This document shows, piece after piece, positions 9,449 through 17,445 of a DNA stretch of 64,000 nt. Both the position numbers and the translations under genes were made by a program. The first letter of the stretch is position 1. Every line of letters starts with the position of its first letter. Source of the stretch: Lysobacter sp. CFH 32150 (GTDB lineage Bacteria; Pseudomonadota; Gammaproteobacteria; Xanthomonadales; Xanthomonadaceae); the NCBI RefSeq assembly GCF_022758295.1, contig NZ_JALDWJ010000003.1, positions 124,001-188,000 on the forward strand, given 5' to 3'. Below the pieces are notes generated by a model that saw only the letters and a program-made list of their open reading frames with translations, was not told where the DNA came from and made no database searches.

Positions 9449-10240
9449 TCATGCCGGCAACGGCCGTGCATCGCGCGCGGCGCGGGCACGCGGGCCGTGG
9501 AAATATTCCTGCACCCACGGGTGATCGTAGCGTTCGACTTCGGCGAGCGGCGCGTTGATCACCAGTTTGCGGTCGGCCAGCACGGCGATGCGGTCGCAGA
9601 TCGAGTACAGGGTGTCGAGGTCGTGGGTGATCAGGAACACTGTCAGCCCAAGCGCGCGCTGCAGTGTGCGGATCAGTTCGTCGAACGCGGCCGCGCCGAT
9701 CGGGTCAAGGCCGGCGGTCGGTTCGTCGAGGAACAATAACGGTGGATCCAGCGCGAGCGCGCGTGCGAGGCCTGCACGTTTGCGCATGCCGCCGGACAAC
9801 TGCGAGGGCAGCTTGTTGATCGAGTCCGCAGGCAACCCGGCCAGTTTGACCTTCAGCAGCGCCAGTTCGTAACGCAGCGTATCCGGCAGGTCCGGATGCT
9901 GTTCCTTCAACGGCACCTGCACGTTCTCGCCGACGGTGAGCGACGAGAACAGCGCGCCATCCTGGAACAGCACTCCGGTGTTGCGCTGGATCTGCATGCG
10001 CACGTCGGTGTCGTCCGAGCGCGCGTCGACGCCCAGCACTTCGATCCGTCCCGCATCCGGCGTGTGCAGGCCGATGATCGAGCGCATCAGCACCGACTTG
10101 CCGCTGCCGGATCCGCCGACGACGCCAAGGATCTCGCCGCGACGGACATCGAGGTCGAGATCCTCGTGCACGATCTGTTCGCCGAAACGGTTGGCCAGGC
10201 CGCGCACGCGGATGATTGGGTTGTCGGCGTCACCGGCCAT
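9449..10240 (-). CDS. MlaF-type ABC transporter ATP-binding protein
   Basis: This 263-residue ATPase drives the MCE lipid transporter. Walker A is GGSGSGKSVL, the ABC signature is LSGGMRKRAGLARAL, Walker B is LLFLDEPTAGLDP, and the switch His is in ITHDLDTLY. A much longer open frame runs upstream in the same phase, but the real start is ATG 10240, which shares one base with the TGA of the permease gene (TGATG). Confidence 0.95.
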   Translation of the reverse strand: MAGDADNPIIRVRGLANRFGEQIVHEDLDLDVRRGEILGVVGGSGSGKSVLMRSIIGLHTPDAGRIEVLGVDARSDDTDVRMQIQRNTGVLFQDGALFSSLTVGENVQVPLKEQHPDLPDTLRYELALLKVKLAGLPADSINKLPSQLSGGMRKRAGLARALALDPPLLFLDEPTAGLDPIGAAAFDELIRTLQRALGLTVFLITHDLDTLYSICDRIAVLADRKLVINAPLAEVERYDHPWVQEYFHGPRARAARDARPLPA

Positions 10241-11355
10241 CAGAATTCCATCCGCATGAACCACAGCGCCATGATGGCGTCGAGCACGATCACCAGCGAG
10301 ATCGCCTGCACCACGCTGGACGTGGTGCGTTCGCCGACCGACTGCGCGCTGCCTTCCACCTGCAGTCCTTCGAGGCAACCGACCAGCGAAATGATCAGCG
10401 CGAACAACGGCGCCTTGCTGATGCCGACCCAGAAGTGCCGCACTTCCATGGTCGCGTCCATCCGCGCGTAATACGCCTGCGGCGGGATGTCCAGGTTGAA
10501 CGCGCCGACCACCATGCCGCCGGCCAGGCCGGCCAGCATCGCGATGAAAGTCAGCAGCGGCAGCATCACCATGAGCGCGATGATCCGCGGCAACACCAGC
10601 AGGTCGATCGGGTCGAGCCCGAGGGTGCGGATCGCGTCGACTTCCTCGCGGGCCTTCATCGCACCGATCTGCGCAGTGAACGCGCTGGCAGTGCGACCGG
10701 CGAGGATGATCGCGGTGAGCAACACGCCGAACTCGCGCAAGAACGCGATGCTGACCAGTTCGACGACGTAGATCTCGGCGCCGAAGTCCTTGAGGATGTT
10801 CGCGCCGAGGAAGGCGATCACGGCGCCGACCAGGAACGACAGCAGCGCCACCAGCGGGACGGCGTCCAGGCCAACCTGTTCCATGTGGTGCACGGTCGAG
10901 GTGATGCGGAAACGCCGTGGCGCGAGCAGCATGCGGCCGAGCTTCACCAGGTTTTCGCCGAGGAAGCCGACCAGGGCCAGGGCCTCGTGCCAGTTGTCCT
11001 GCACCGCGAAGCCGAGGCGGGCGAGGGCATCGGCCACGCCGTATTGGCGTTTCTTCTTCGGCCGATCGTCGATCACGTCCTCGATCGCCTCGACCAGTGC
11101 ACGGTGGTCGTCGCGGAAGTTGAACTCGGCGAAATCGAGCCCGCGGCGGCGTGCGAAGCGCAACAGCTGCAGCACGCCAGCCGAATCGAGGCGGTCGACC
11201 TCGCTCGCATCGACCGCGCTGACGTCCTGCGGTGCCGTGCGCAGGCGTTCGCCGATCGTGGTCGCGTAGGCCAGCGTCCATGCCCCGACCAGCCGCAGCC
11301 GCGCGGGGTCGCGCTCATCGGCGGCGAAACTGGGCGGGCTGCTGGCATCGCGCAT
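10240..11355 (-). CDS. MlaE-type permease with N-terminal STAS domain
   Basis: This 371-residue protein has residues 15-95 resembling a STAS domain (VDRLDSAGVLQLLRFARRRGL), and about residues 115-371 are the MlaE permease with several membrane helices. In the E. coli Mla system the STAS protein MlaB is separate; here the two are one polypeptide, as in several other proteobacterial MCE systems. It is the first gene of the operon and is divergent from the exporter gene at 11455. No MlaC-type periplasmic carrier is encoded here. Confidence 0.93.
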   Translation of the reverse strand: MRDASSPPSFAADERDPARLRLVGAWTLAYATTIGERLRTAPQDVSAVDASEVDRLDSAGVLQLLRFARRRGLDFAEFNFRDDHRALVEAIEDVIDDRPKKKRQYGVADALARLGFAVQDNWHEALALVGFLGENLVKLGRMLLAPRRFRITSTVHHMEQVGLDAVPLVALLSFLVGAVIAFLGANILKDFGAEIYVVELVSIAFLREFGVLLTAIILAGRTASAFTAQIGAMKAREEVDAIRTLGLDPIDLLVLPRIIALMVMLPLLTFIAMLAGLAGGMVVGAFNLDIPPQAYYARMDATMEVRHFWVGISKAPLFALIISLVGCLEGLQVEGSAQSVGERTTSSVVQAISLVIVLDAIMALWFMRMEF

Positions 11356-11407
11356 GCGCCGGAGGATACAGGGGGATCGTGGGAATGGCGTAGAGGCCTA
11401 GGGACCT

Positions 11408-11426
11408 TGTTGTCGTGCTGACAACA
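11408..11426 (+). promoter_or_regulatory. Inverted repeat upstream of the threonine/serine exporter gene
   Basis: TGTTGTC and GACAACA form perfect 7-base arms around a 5-base centre, 28 bases before the exporter ATG. The symmetry suits a repressor operator, but the binding protein is unknown. Confidence 0.3.
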
Positions 11427-11454
11427 CGCGGCATCCGCATGCGATCCTTCTTCC

Positions 11455-12705
11455 ATGCAAACCCCCATCGACACCGTCGCCACCGGCTTCGCCGAGCGTG
11501 TTGCCTTCGTCATCGCACTGGCGCAGCGGTTGCATGCCTACGGCACGACCGCGCAACGCCTCGAAGGCGCGGTGGTTGCGGTAACGCAGCGGCTCAGGCT
11601 CGAGTGCGAACCGTGGTCGAACCCGACCGGGATGATCCTCTCGTTCAGCGACCCGACCCGGCCCGCGGGGACGTCCGAAACGACCCGCGTGATCCGCCTC
11701 GCCCCGGGCGACACGAACCTGTACAAGTTGTGCGAGGCCGACCGCATCGCCGAGGAAGTGATGGCGGGCCACATCGGCATCGCGCAGGGACAGGCCGACC
11801 TGCGCGCCCTCGACGGCGGGCTGGGCTGGCGCGGGCGCGCCCAGCAGGTGTTCGGCTTCGGCCTGGCGTCCGCGGCCGTGGCTGGGTTGTTGCGGTTGCC
11901 GTGGCTGGACCTCGCGACCGCTGGTTTGATCGGCCTGCTGATCGGCGTGCTGGAACAGCAGGGAAGAGGTCGGCCGCGATTGCAGGAAGCCAGCGACGCG
12001 ATCGCCGGCATGGTCGCGGGCTTCGTCGCGATCGCAGTCGCCAGCCTGGTCGCACCACTCAATCTCAACACCGTCACTATCGCCGCGCTGATCGTGTTGT
12101 TACCCGGTATGGCGCTGACCAACGCCATCAATGAACTCACCAGCCGCCACCTGGTGTCTGGCACGGCGCGCTTTGCCGGCGCGTTGACCACCGTCCTCAA
12201 GCTCACCGTCGGCACCGCCATCGCACTGACCGTTGCCGAGCTCGCCGGCCTGGAGCCGGAAGTGCGCGCATGGCGACCGCAGCCGGACTGGGTCGCCTGG
12301 GTCGCGCTCGTCGCCGGCGCGTATGCGTTCGCGGTGCTGTTCCGCGCCAATCGCCGCGACTATCCGCTGGTGATGGCGTCGGCGATGGCCGGTTATCTGA
12401 TCTCGCGGTTCGGCGACGAGGCCTTCGGCAGCCCCGCCGGCGTGTTCCTCGCCGCGTTGGTCACCACCGCTGCGGGTAACGCCTATGCGCGCTGGATCAA
12501 GCGTCCCGGCGCGCTGATCCGCGTGCCGGGCATCATCATGCTGGTGCCCGGCAGCTTGGCGCTGCGCGGGGTGATCTCGTCGGTGCAGCAGCAGGATCTC
12601 AGCGCGGGGCAGAGTGCGGCGATCGCGGCGCTGAACATCCTGATGGCGCTGATCGCCGGACTGCTGTTCGGCAACCTGCTGGTGTCCGCGCGCAGGAACC
12701 TCTGA
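11455..12705 (+). CDS. Threonine/serine exporter family protein (ThrE type)
   Basis: This 416-residue membrane protein has the two-part ThrE build. A cytoplasmic N-terminal region (about residues 1-130, with AQRLHAYGTTAQRLEGAV) is followed by about ten hydrophobic segments. The line GIIMLVPGSLALRGV near residue 360 is typical of the C-terminal ThrE domain. Family members export threonine and serine with the proton gradient. It is a single gene with a possible operator upstream, and it converges on the H-NS gene. Confidence 0.88.
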   Translation: MQTPIDTVATGFAERVAFVIALAQRLHAYGTTAQRLEGAVVAVTQRLRLECEPWSNPTGMILSFSDPTRPAGTSETTRVIRLAPGDTNLYKLCEADRIAEEVMAGHIGIAQGQADLRALDGGLGWRGRAQQVFGFGLASAAVAGLLRLPWLDLATAGLIGLLIGVLEQQGRGRPRLQEASDAIAGMVAGFVAIAVASLVAPLNLNTVTIAALIVLLPGMALTNAINELTSRHLVSGTARFAGALTTVLKLTVGTAIALTVAELAGLEPEVRAWRPQPDWVAWVALVAGAYAFAVLFRANRRDYPLVMASAMAGYLISRFGDEAFGSPAGVFLAALVTTAAGNAYARWIKRPGALIRVPGIIMLVPGSLALRGVISSVQQQDLSAGQSAAIAALNILMALIAGLLFGNLLVSARRNL

Positions 12706-12714
12706 GCCATAAAA

Positions 12715-12736
12715 AACGCCGGCTTGGGCCGGCGTT
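12715..12736 (-). terminator. Rho-independent terminator of the H-NS gene
   Basis: Read on the minus strand, AACGCCGG and CCGGCGTT pair around a 6-base loop and are followed by a run of six T residues. On the plus strand the A-run lies before the stem, so the H-NS transcript is the likely target. Confidence 0.82.
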
Positions 12737-12756
12737 CTGTACACGGATCCCGATCT

Positions 12757-13122
12757 TTACTTGATCAGGAATTCCTCCAGCTTGCGGCCGTTATCGGTAT
12801 AGGCAGCGAGCCAATGCGGCTGCTTGCCACGGCCGGCCCAGGTCTCTTTCGGGTTCGCCGGGTTGCGGTACTTCGGCGCGACCTTGCCGAGCTTGTAGCC
12901 CTTGGTGCTCTTGCGCGTCGCACCGGGGGCCTTGTCCGCCTTCGGCGCGGCGCCGCCGAACAGTTCGGCGACGGTATAACCCTCGGCTTTGATGAGTGCC
13001 GTCAGCTTCTTGCGGACCACGGCGATCGGTTTGCGCTTGCTGAGCGTGTTCTTGCGCTTCTTCGCCTGGTTGATCAGCGCATCGAGTTCTTTTGCGGACA
13101 GTGCGTTGAGATCGATCGACAT
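12757..13122 (-). CDS. H-NS family nucleoid-associated protein
   Basis: This 121-residue protein has a basic, helical N-terminal half and the H-NS C-terminal DNA-binding core YRNPANPKETWAGRGKQPHW at about residues 86-105. Such proteins bind AT-rich DNA, compact the nucleoid and silence foreign genes. The layout fits the short H-NS-like proteins of Xanthomonas and Burkholderia rather than enterobacterial H-NS. It is a single gene with its own terminator. Confidence 0.92.
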   Translation of the reverse strand: MSIDLNALSAKELDALINQAKKRKNTLSKRKPIAVVRKKLTALIKAEGYTVAELFGGAAPKADKAPGATRKSTKGYKLGKVAPKYRNPANPKETWAGRGKQPHWLAAYTDNGRKLEEFLIK

Positions 13123-13241
13123 TGGGGTTCCCCGAAATGGACGACTTCAGTTGGCCATTGCATGGCCGCAAACTGAATTCTTGTTTGGCGCGCGAAGGAT
13201 AACGCCGTCCGCTGCGGACGGGGAATTCGATGCATGTGGGA

Positions 13242-14960
13242 TCAAGTGGAAACGCCGAGCCGGCCCAGCAATGCAATCCGGTCCAGGTTTTCCGATTCGG
13301 TGGCAGCGCGGGCACGGTATTCGAAGGTGCCGGCGGCCAGCCCGCGTTCGGAGACCACCACCCGGTGCGGGATGCCGATCAGTTCGATGTCGGCGAACAT
13401 CGCGCCTGGGCGCAGGCCGCGGTCATCGAGCACGGCGTCGATGCCGGCGGCATTCAATTCGCGATACAGCGCTTCGGCGGCTTCGGTCACCGCGGCATCG
13501 TTCTTCGGATTGATCATGCACACCGCCACCTGCCAGGGTGCCATCGCCGCTGGCCAGAGGATGCCGGCGTCGTCGTGGTTCTGTTCGATCGCCGCCGCCA
13601 CGATCCGCGACACGCCGATGCCGTAGCACCCCATCGCCGGCACCACCGCCTTGCCGTTGGCGTCGAGCACGGTGCATTGCATGGCTTCGGAATACTTGCG
13701 ACCGAGCGCGAACACATGGCCGACCTCGATGCCGCGGGCGAGGCCCAGCGTGCCCTTGCCGTCAGGCGACAGATCGCCGGCGACGACGTTGCGGATGTCG
13801 GCGACGAGATCGGGTTCCGGCAGGTCGCGGCCCCAGTTCACACCGGCCAGGTGGTAACCCGCTTCGTTCGCGCCGACGACGAAATCAGCCATGGCGGCGA
13901 CACTGCGATCGGCGATCACGCGGATTTGCCTGGCCGGTTTCACCGGGCCTAGGAAGCCCGGCTCACTGCCGAGGTGTTCGCTGATTTCCGCTTCGGTGGC
14001 GAGGCGGTAATCGGCGAGACCTGGCAACTTGGCGAGCTTGATCTCGTTGACGACGTGGTCGCCACGCACCAGCGCCAGCACGAAGCCAGGCTGACCATCG
14101 GGAAGCTCGCCCATGACCGCGACCGACTTCACCGTGCGTGCCAGCGGCACGCCCATCAGCGCGGCGACGTCCTCACAGGTCTTCTGCGTCGGCGTATCGA
14201 TTTTGCGCAGGGCTTCCACAGCGGCGGGACATGCGCCCGGCGATACGGCTTCTGCGAGTTCGACGTTCGCTGCGTAATCGGAGCCATCGGAGAAAGCGAT
14301 CGCGTCTTCGCCCGAGTCGGCGAGCACATGGAATTCGTGCGAGGCGCTGCCACCAATCGCCCCGGTGTCGGCGAACACGGCGCGGAACTTCAACCCAAGC
14401 CGGGTGAAAATGCGACCGTAGGTGTCGTACATGTTCTGGTATTCGGCGGCGAGCGAGGCGTCGTCGAGGTGGAACGAATACGCGTCCTTCATCAGGAATT
14501 CGCGCGCGCGCATCACACCGAAGCGCGGGCGGATCTCATCGCGGAACTTGGTCTGGATGTTGTAGAAGTTGACCGGCAGTTGCTTGTAGCTGGCGATCTC
14601 GTTGCGGGCGAAGTCGGTGATCACTTCCTCGGCGGTCGGGCCGTAGCAGTACTCGGCCTCCTTGCGGTCCTTGATCTTCAGCAGTTGGCCGCCGAACTTC
14701 TGCCAGCGCCCGGTTTCCTCCCACAACTCCTTTGGCTGCACCGTCGGCATCAGCAACTCGATCGCGCCGGCCGCGTTCATCTCCTCGCGCACGGCGGCTT
14801 CGACTTTGCGCAGCACGCGCAGGCCCAGCGGCGACCAGGTGTAGAGCCCGGCGGCGAGCTTGCGCAGCATGCCGGCCTTGAGCATCAGCTTGTGGCTGAT
14901 GATTTCGGCGTCGGCGGGGGTTTCCTTGCTGGTGCGAAGGTGGAACTGCGACAGGCGCAT
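13242..14960 (-). CDS. proS: Prolyl-tRNA synthetase
   Basis: This 572-residue class II synthetase charges tRNA-Pro. The start [19 protein letters not shown] matches the bacterial-type enzyme, and ATG 14960 is preferred over an upstream in-frame ATG. The insertion (editing) domain spans about residues 225-400 ([20 protein letters not shown] onward), and the C-terminal anticodon-binding domain ends the protein. A GTCCG/CGGAC hairpin just past the stop (13207-13220) may help end transcription. Confidence 0.97.
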   Translation of the reverse strand: MRLSQFHLRTSKETPADAEIISHKLMLKAGMLRKLAAGLYTWSPLGLRVLRKVEAAVREEMNAAGAIELLMPTVQPKELWEETGRWQKFGGQLLKIKDRKEAEYCYGPTAEEVITDFARNEIASYKQLPVNFYNIQTKFRDEIRPRFGVMRAREFLMKDAYSFHLDDASLAAEYQNMYDTYGRIFTRLGLKFRAVFADTGAIGGSASHEFHVLADSGEDAIAFSDGSDYAANVELAEAVSPGACPAAVEALRKIDTPTQKTCEDVAALMGVPLARTVKSVAVMGELPDGQPGFVLALVRGDHVVNEIKLAKLPGLADYRLATEAEISEHLGSEPGFLGPVKPARQIRVIADRSVAAMADFVVGANEAGYHLAGVNWGRDLPEPDLVADIRNVVAGDLSPDGKGTLGLARGIEVGHVFALGRKYSEAMQCTVLDANGKAVVPAMGCYGIGVSRIVAAAIEQNHDDAGILWPAAMAPWQVAVCMINPKNDAAVTEAAEALYRELNAAGIDAVLDDRGLRPGAMFADIELIGIPHRVVVSERGLAAGTFEYRARAATESENLDRIALLGRLGVST

Positions 14961-15038
14961 CGGCGGCTTCAGTAGGCGGAAAGGCCGCCATTTTGCCATG
15001 CGGTTGCGCCGGGGCCGGTCCGGCAGGTGCAGACAGGC

Positions 15039-15317
15039 CTATTCCCGATCGCCGCGCACCTCGATCGTTGGCGGCGCATCCACGTCGATCCGCTCGTACT
15101 TGCGCCCCTTGGGCGGCTGTTCGGTGATCTGCAGCACGCCATTGGCGTCGCGCCAGCGATACAGGGACGGACGCGCTGCCTCGGCCGACTGTGCGGCCGC
15201 GCGTTCGGCGCGTTCCTGTTTGGCGCGGCTGCGCTCCGGCGTTTCGCGCGCAGCCCACCATGCCAGGGCGCCGACCGCGGCGAGGCCGAGGACGATCCAG
15301 CCCGCACGCACCTCCAT
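15039..15317 (-). CDS. DUF4124 domain protein, membrane-anchored
   Basis: This 92-residue protein has an N-terminal hydrophobic segment (GWIVLGLAAVGALAWWA) that looks like an uncleaved anchor or signal. A short DUF4124 motif follows, SLYRWRDANGVLQITEQPPKG, at about residues 51-71. The function of the family is unknown. It starts two bases after the stop of a second DUF4124 gene, so the pair is probably one transcript. A TTG six bases earlier could also start it. Confidence 0.7.
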   Translation of the reverse strand: MEVRAGWIVLGLAAVGALAWWAARETPERSRAKQERAERAAAQSAEAARPSLYRWRDANGVLQITEQPPKGRKYERIDVDAPPTIEVRGDRE

Positions 15318-15319
15318 CG

Positions 15320-15757
15320 TCAACCGCCGCTGGGGCAGTTGGTCTTGATCGCTTCGCGCGCAAGGCCGAGGTATTTGGCCCGATCTGCGGCACCGAGCTC
15401 GGCATCGGCTTTGCCGTCACTGTCGGCGTCGAGGCCGACTGGGGCATTGCTCTGCAATTGCTCCAGATTGAGGCGCGCTTGTGCGCATTGCGCGGCATCG
15501 GCGACCGGTGCCGGTGGTGTGGCGGGCGCTTCCTTGGGGGTGGGGGCCTGAGCAAGCGCAGCCTTCGGTTGCGGCGTGGCGGGCGTCCCCTCGGTGGTCT
15601 GCACCTCACGACGCGTGGCGCCCTTCGGTGGCGGTGAATCGGAATAGTGGGTGACGCCCTTGGCGTCTTTCCATTGATAGACGGTCTGGGCCGCGAGGGG
15701 CGAGATCACCAGGGCGAGGCCGAGGGCGAGGAGTGAACAGCTGAGCAGACGGGACAT
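15320..15757 (-). CDS. DUF4124 domain protein, secreted
   Basis: This 145-residue protein has a clear Sec signal peptide (MSRLLSCSLLALGLALVISPLAAQ) and then the DUF4124 core TVYQWKDAKGVTHYSDSPPPKG. A Pro/Ala-rich linker joins this to a helical C-terminal part holding two cysteines (AAQCAQARLNL and IKTNCPSGG) that could form a disulfide. ATG 15757 has a CGGAG ribosome site. It lies upstream of the smaller DUF4124 gene and is divergent from pssA. Role unknown. Confidence 0.75.
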   Translation of the reverse strand: MSRLLSCSLLALGLALVISPLAAQTVYQWKDAKGVTHYSDSPPPKGATRREVQTTEGTPATPQPKAALAQAPTPKEAPATPPAPVADAAQCAQARLNLEQLQSNAPVGLDADSDGKADAELGAADRAKYLGLAREAIKTNCPSGG

Positions 15758-15830
15758 GATGGCAGCTCCGGTAGGCGTCGCCCCGATTGCAGCACCGCGT
15801 CCTGGGCAGTGCAAGCGGTAAACTCACGAA

Positions 15831-16598
15831 ATGGATCAGATCGAAGTGCCGCAACCGCGCCCACGCGCCATTTACCTGCTGCCGAACCTGTTTACCACCG
15901 GCGGCTTGTTCGGCGGCTTCTTCGCCATCATCGCTGCTTCGCAAGGGCGGTTCGAGGCGGCATGCGTGGCGATCTTCATCGCCGCCATCCTCGACGGCAT
16001 CGATGGCCGCGTCGCGCGCATGACCAATACCCAGAGCGAATTCGGCGTGCAGTACGACTCGCTTGCCGACCTGGTCAGCTTCGGCATGGCGCCGGCGCTG
16101 GTGATGTACCACTGGGCACTGGTGTCGATGAAGCTCGACGGCGCCACCTTCGGCAAGATCGGTTGGCTGGTCGCATTCCTGTACGCGGCCTGCGCGGCGT
16201 TGCGGCTGGCACGCTTCAACAGCCAGGTCGGACAGGTCGACAAACGCTGGTTCATCGGCCTGGCCAGTCCGGCCGCGGCGGGATTGGTCGCGAGTTTCGT
16301 CTGGACCTTCCACGACCTCGGCTGGAGCGGCGGCGAGCTGCGCTACGCCGCCGCGGTGGTGACCGTCGTCGCGGGCCTGCTGATGGTCAGCCGCCTTCGT
16401 TACAGCAGCTTCAAGGGCAGCGGCAGCGGACCGAAGGCGGAGCGGGTGCCATTCGCCACGATAGTGATTGCTGTCGCCGTGCTCATCGCCTTATGGATCG
16501 ATCCGCCGCGCGTGCTATTCGCAGCCGCGGTGCTGTATGCGCTGTCGGGTCCGGTGCTGTGGTTGCGGCGGCGTCATGCGCCGGTGGCGGGTGGCTGA
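15831..16598 (+). CDS. pssA: CDP-diacylglycerol-serine O-phosphatidyltransferase
   Basis: This 255-residue membrane enzyme makes phosphatidylserine, the precursor of phosphatidylethanolamine. The CDP-alcohol phosphotransferase motif is complete: D58-G-R-V-A-R63, then G72, D76 and D80. About six to eight hydrophobic segments follow. It is the membrane-integral PssA type (as in Bacillus) and not the phospholipase D-like E. coli type. The next gene starts two bases after its stop. Confidence 0.93.
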   Translation: MDQIEVPQPRPRAIYLLPNLFTTGGLFGGFFAIIAASQGRFEAACVAIFIAAILDGIDGRVARMTNTQSEFGVQYDSLADLVSFGMAPALVMYHWALVSMKLDGATFGKIGWLVAFLYAACAALRLARFNSQVGQVDKRWFIGLASPAAAGLVASFVWTFHDLGWSGGELRYAAAVVTVVAGLLMVSRLRYSSFKGSGSGPKAERVPFATIVIAVAVLIALWIDPPRVLFAAAVLYALSGPVLWLRRRHAPVAGG

Positions 16599-16600
16599 CG

Positions 16601-16882
16601 ATGTGGGATGCCTTCCAGCGCGAAGTACTGACCGTGCTCGGGCACACCGTGTTCGTGCCGGCGGCAGCGGCGGTCGACAACATTCCTGTCGGAAGCCTGT
16701 CCGCGCCGATGGCCGGCACAACGGACGCACCGTCGGTGCTGTTGCGCGCACTCGCACGCGCGGCCGACGTTGATGCCGGACGGCTCGGCGATCTGCCACC
16801 GCTCGACCAACTGCGCAACGCCACCGCCAAGCGCGCGCTGTGGCCGCGCCTGCGCGCCATGCGGGGCGCGACGCAGTCGTGA
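16601..16882 (+). CDS. holD: Probable DNA polymerase III psi subunit
   Basis: This small 93-residue protein lies directly before rimI, the place holD holds in E. coli. The N-terminus (REVLTVLGHTVFVP) resembles the chi-binding end of E. coli psi (QLQQLGIT...). The C-terminus LRNATAKRALWPRL matches the conserved LRANPTARAALW of psi. The central LLRALARAADVDAGRLGDLP fits the psi LLRAL...L.P pattern. Psi links the clamp loader to chi (HolC, encoded at 20711) and SSB. It is shorter than E. coli psi (137 residues). The call rests on remembered motifs and gene order, so it is probable and not certain. Its stop overlaps the rimI GTG. Confidence 0.68.
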   Translation: MWDAFQREVLTVLGHTVFVPAAAAVDNIPVGSLSAPMAGTTDAPSVLLRALARAADVDAGRLGDLPPLDQLRNATAKRALWPRLRAMRGATQS

Positions 16883-17364
16883 ATGCCCTGGCGGTCGATG
16901 CGAATGCCGCGCCGGCCAGCCTGCGGCCGATGCGCGAAGTCGATCTCGACGCGGTGCTGGCGATCGAGCAACGCGCCTACTCTTTCCCCTGGACCCGCGG
17001 CATCTTCCGCGACTGCCTGCTGGCCGATTACCCGGCCTGGGTGCTGCAGCAGGAGGACCGCATCATCGGCTATGGCGTGCTGAGCCTCGCCGCCGATGAG
17101 GCGCACGTGCTCAACGTCTGCACCGCACCGGATGCACAGGGACGCGGCCACGGTCGCCGTCTGTTGCGCGCATTGCTGCAGATCGCCCGCGGTCGGGGGG
17201 CCCAGCGCGTTTTCCTCGAAGTGCGGCCGTCGAACGTGAACGCGATTGCGCTGTACCACGACGAAGGCTTCAACGAGATCGGCCGGCGCCCGCGTTACTA
17301 CCCGGCGAAGGACGGGCGCGAGGATGCGCTGGTGATGGCGATGGAGTTGTTGGCGCCGGAATGA
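16879..17364 (+). CDS. rimI: Ribosomal protein S18-alanine N-acetyltransferase
   Basis: This 161-residue GNAT enzyme acetylates the N-terminus of ribosomal protein S18. The acetyl-CoA loop is APDAQGRGHGRRLL, followed by LEVRPSNVNAIALYHDEGF, which is characteristic of RimI. GTG 16879 is preferred because it overlaps the preceding stop as GTGA and gives the usual length; an upstream ATG at 16840 would lie inside the holD-like gene. It converges on valS with a REP palindrome between. Confidence 0.92.
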   Translation: MNALAVDANAAPASLRPMREVDLDAVLAIEQRAYSFPWTRGIFRDCLLADYPAWVLQQEDRIIGYGVLSLAADEAHVLNVCTAPDAQGRGHGRRLLRALLQIARGRGAQRVFLEVRPSNVNAIALYHDEGFNEIGRRPRYYPAKDGREDALVMAMELLAPE

Positions 17365-17373
17365 CGGCCAACC

Positions 17374-17441
17374 GTAGGAGCGGCTTATAGCCGCGAGCAC
17401 CTGCGGACGAAAAAAAGCTCGCGGCTATAAGCCGCTCCTAC
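17374..17441. repeat. REP-type palindrome between rimI and valS
   Basis: Perfect 24-base inverted arms at 17374-17397 and 17418-17441 begin with GTAGGAGCGGC and enclose a 20-base loop containing an A-run. It lies between the ends of convergent genes and may serve as a terminator for both. Confidence 0.85.
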
Positions 17442-17445
17442 GGAA

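Noticed and set aside
9449-11281. Single 610-codon frame covering the ATPase and permease region
   Set aside because: Only the last 263 codons encode the ATPase; the upstream part is a shifted-frame shadow of the permease gene, which overlaps the ATPase start by one base.
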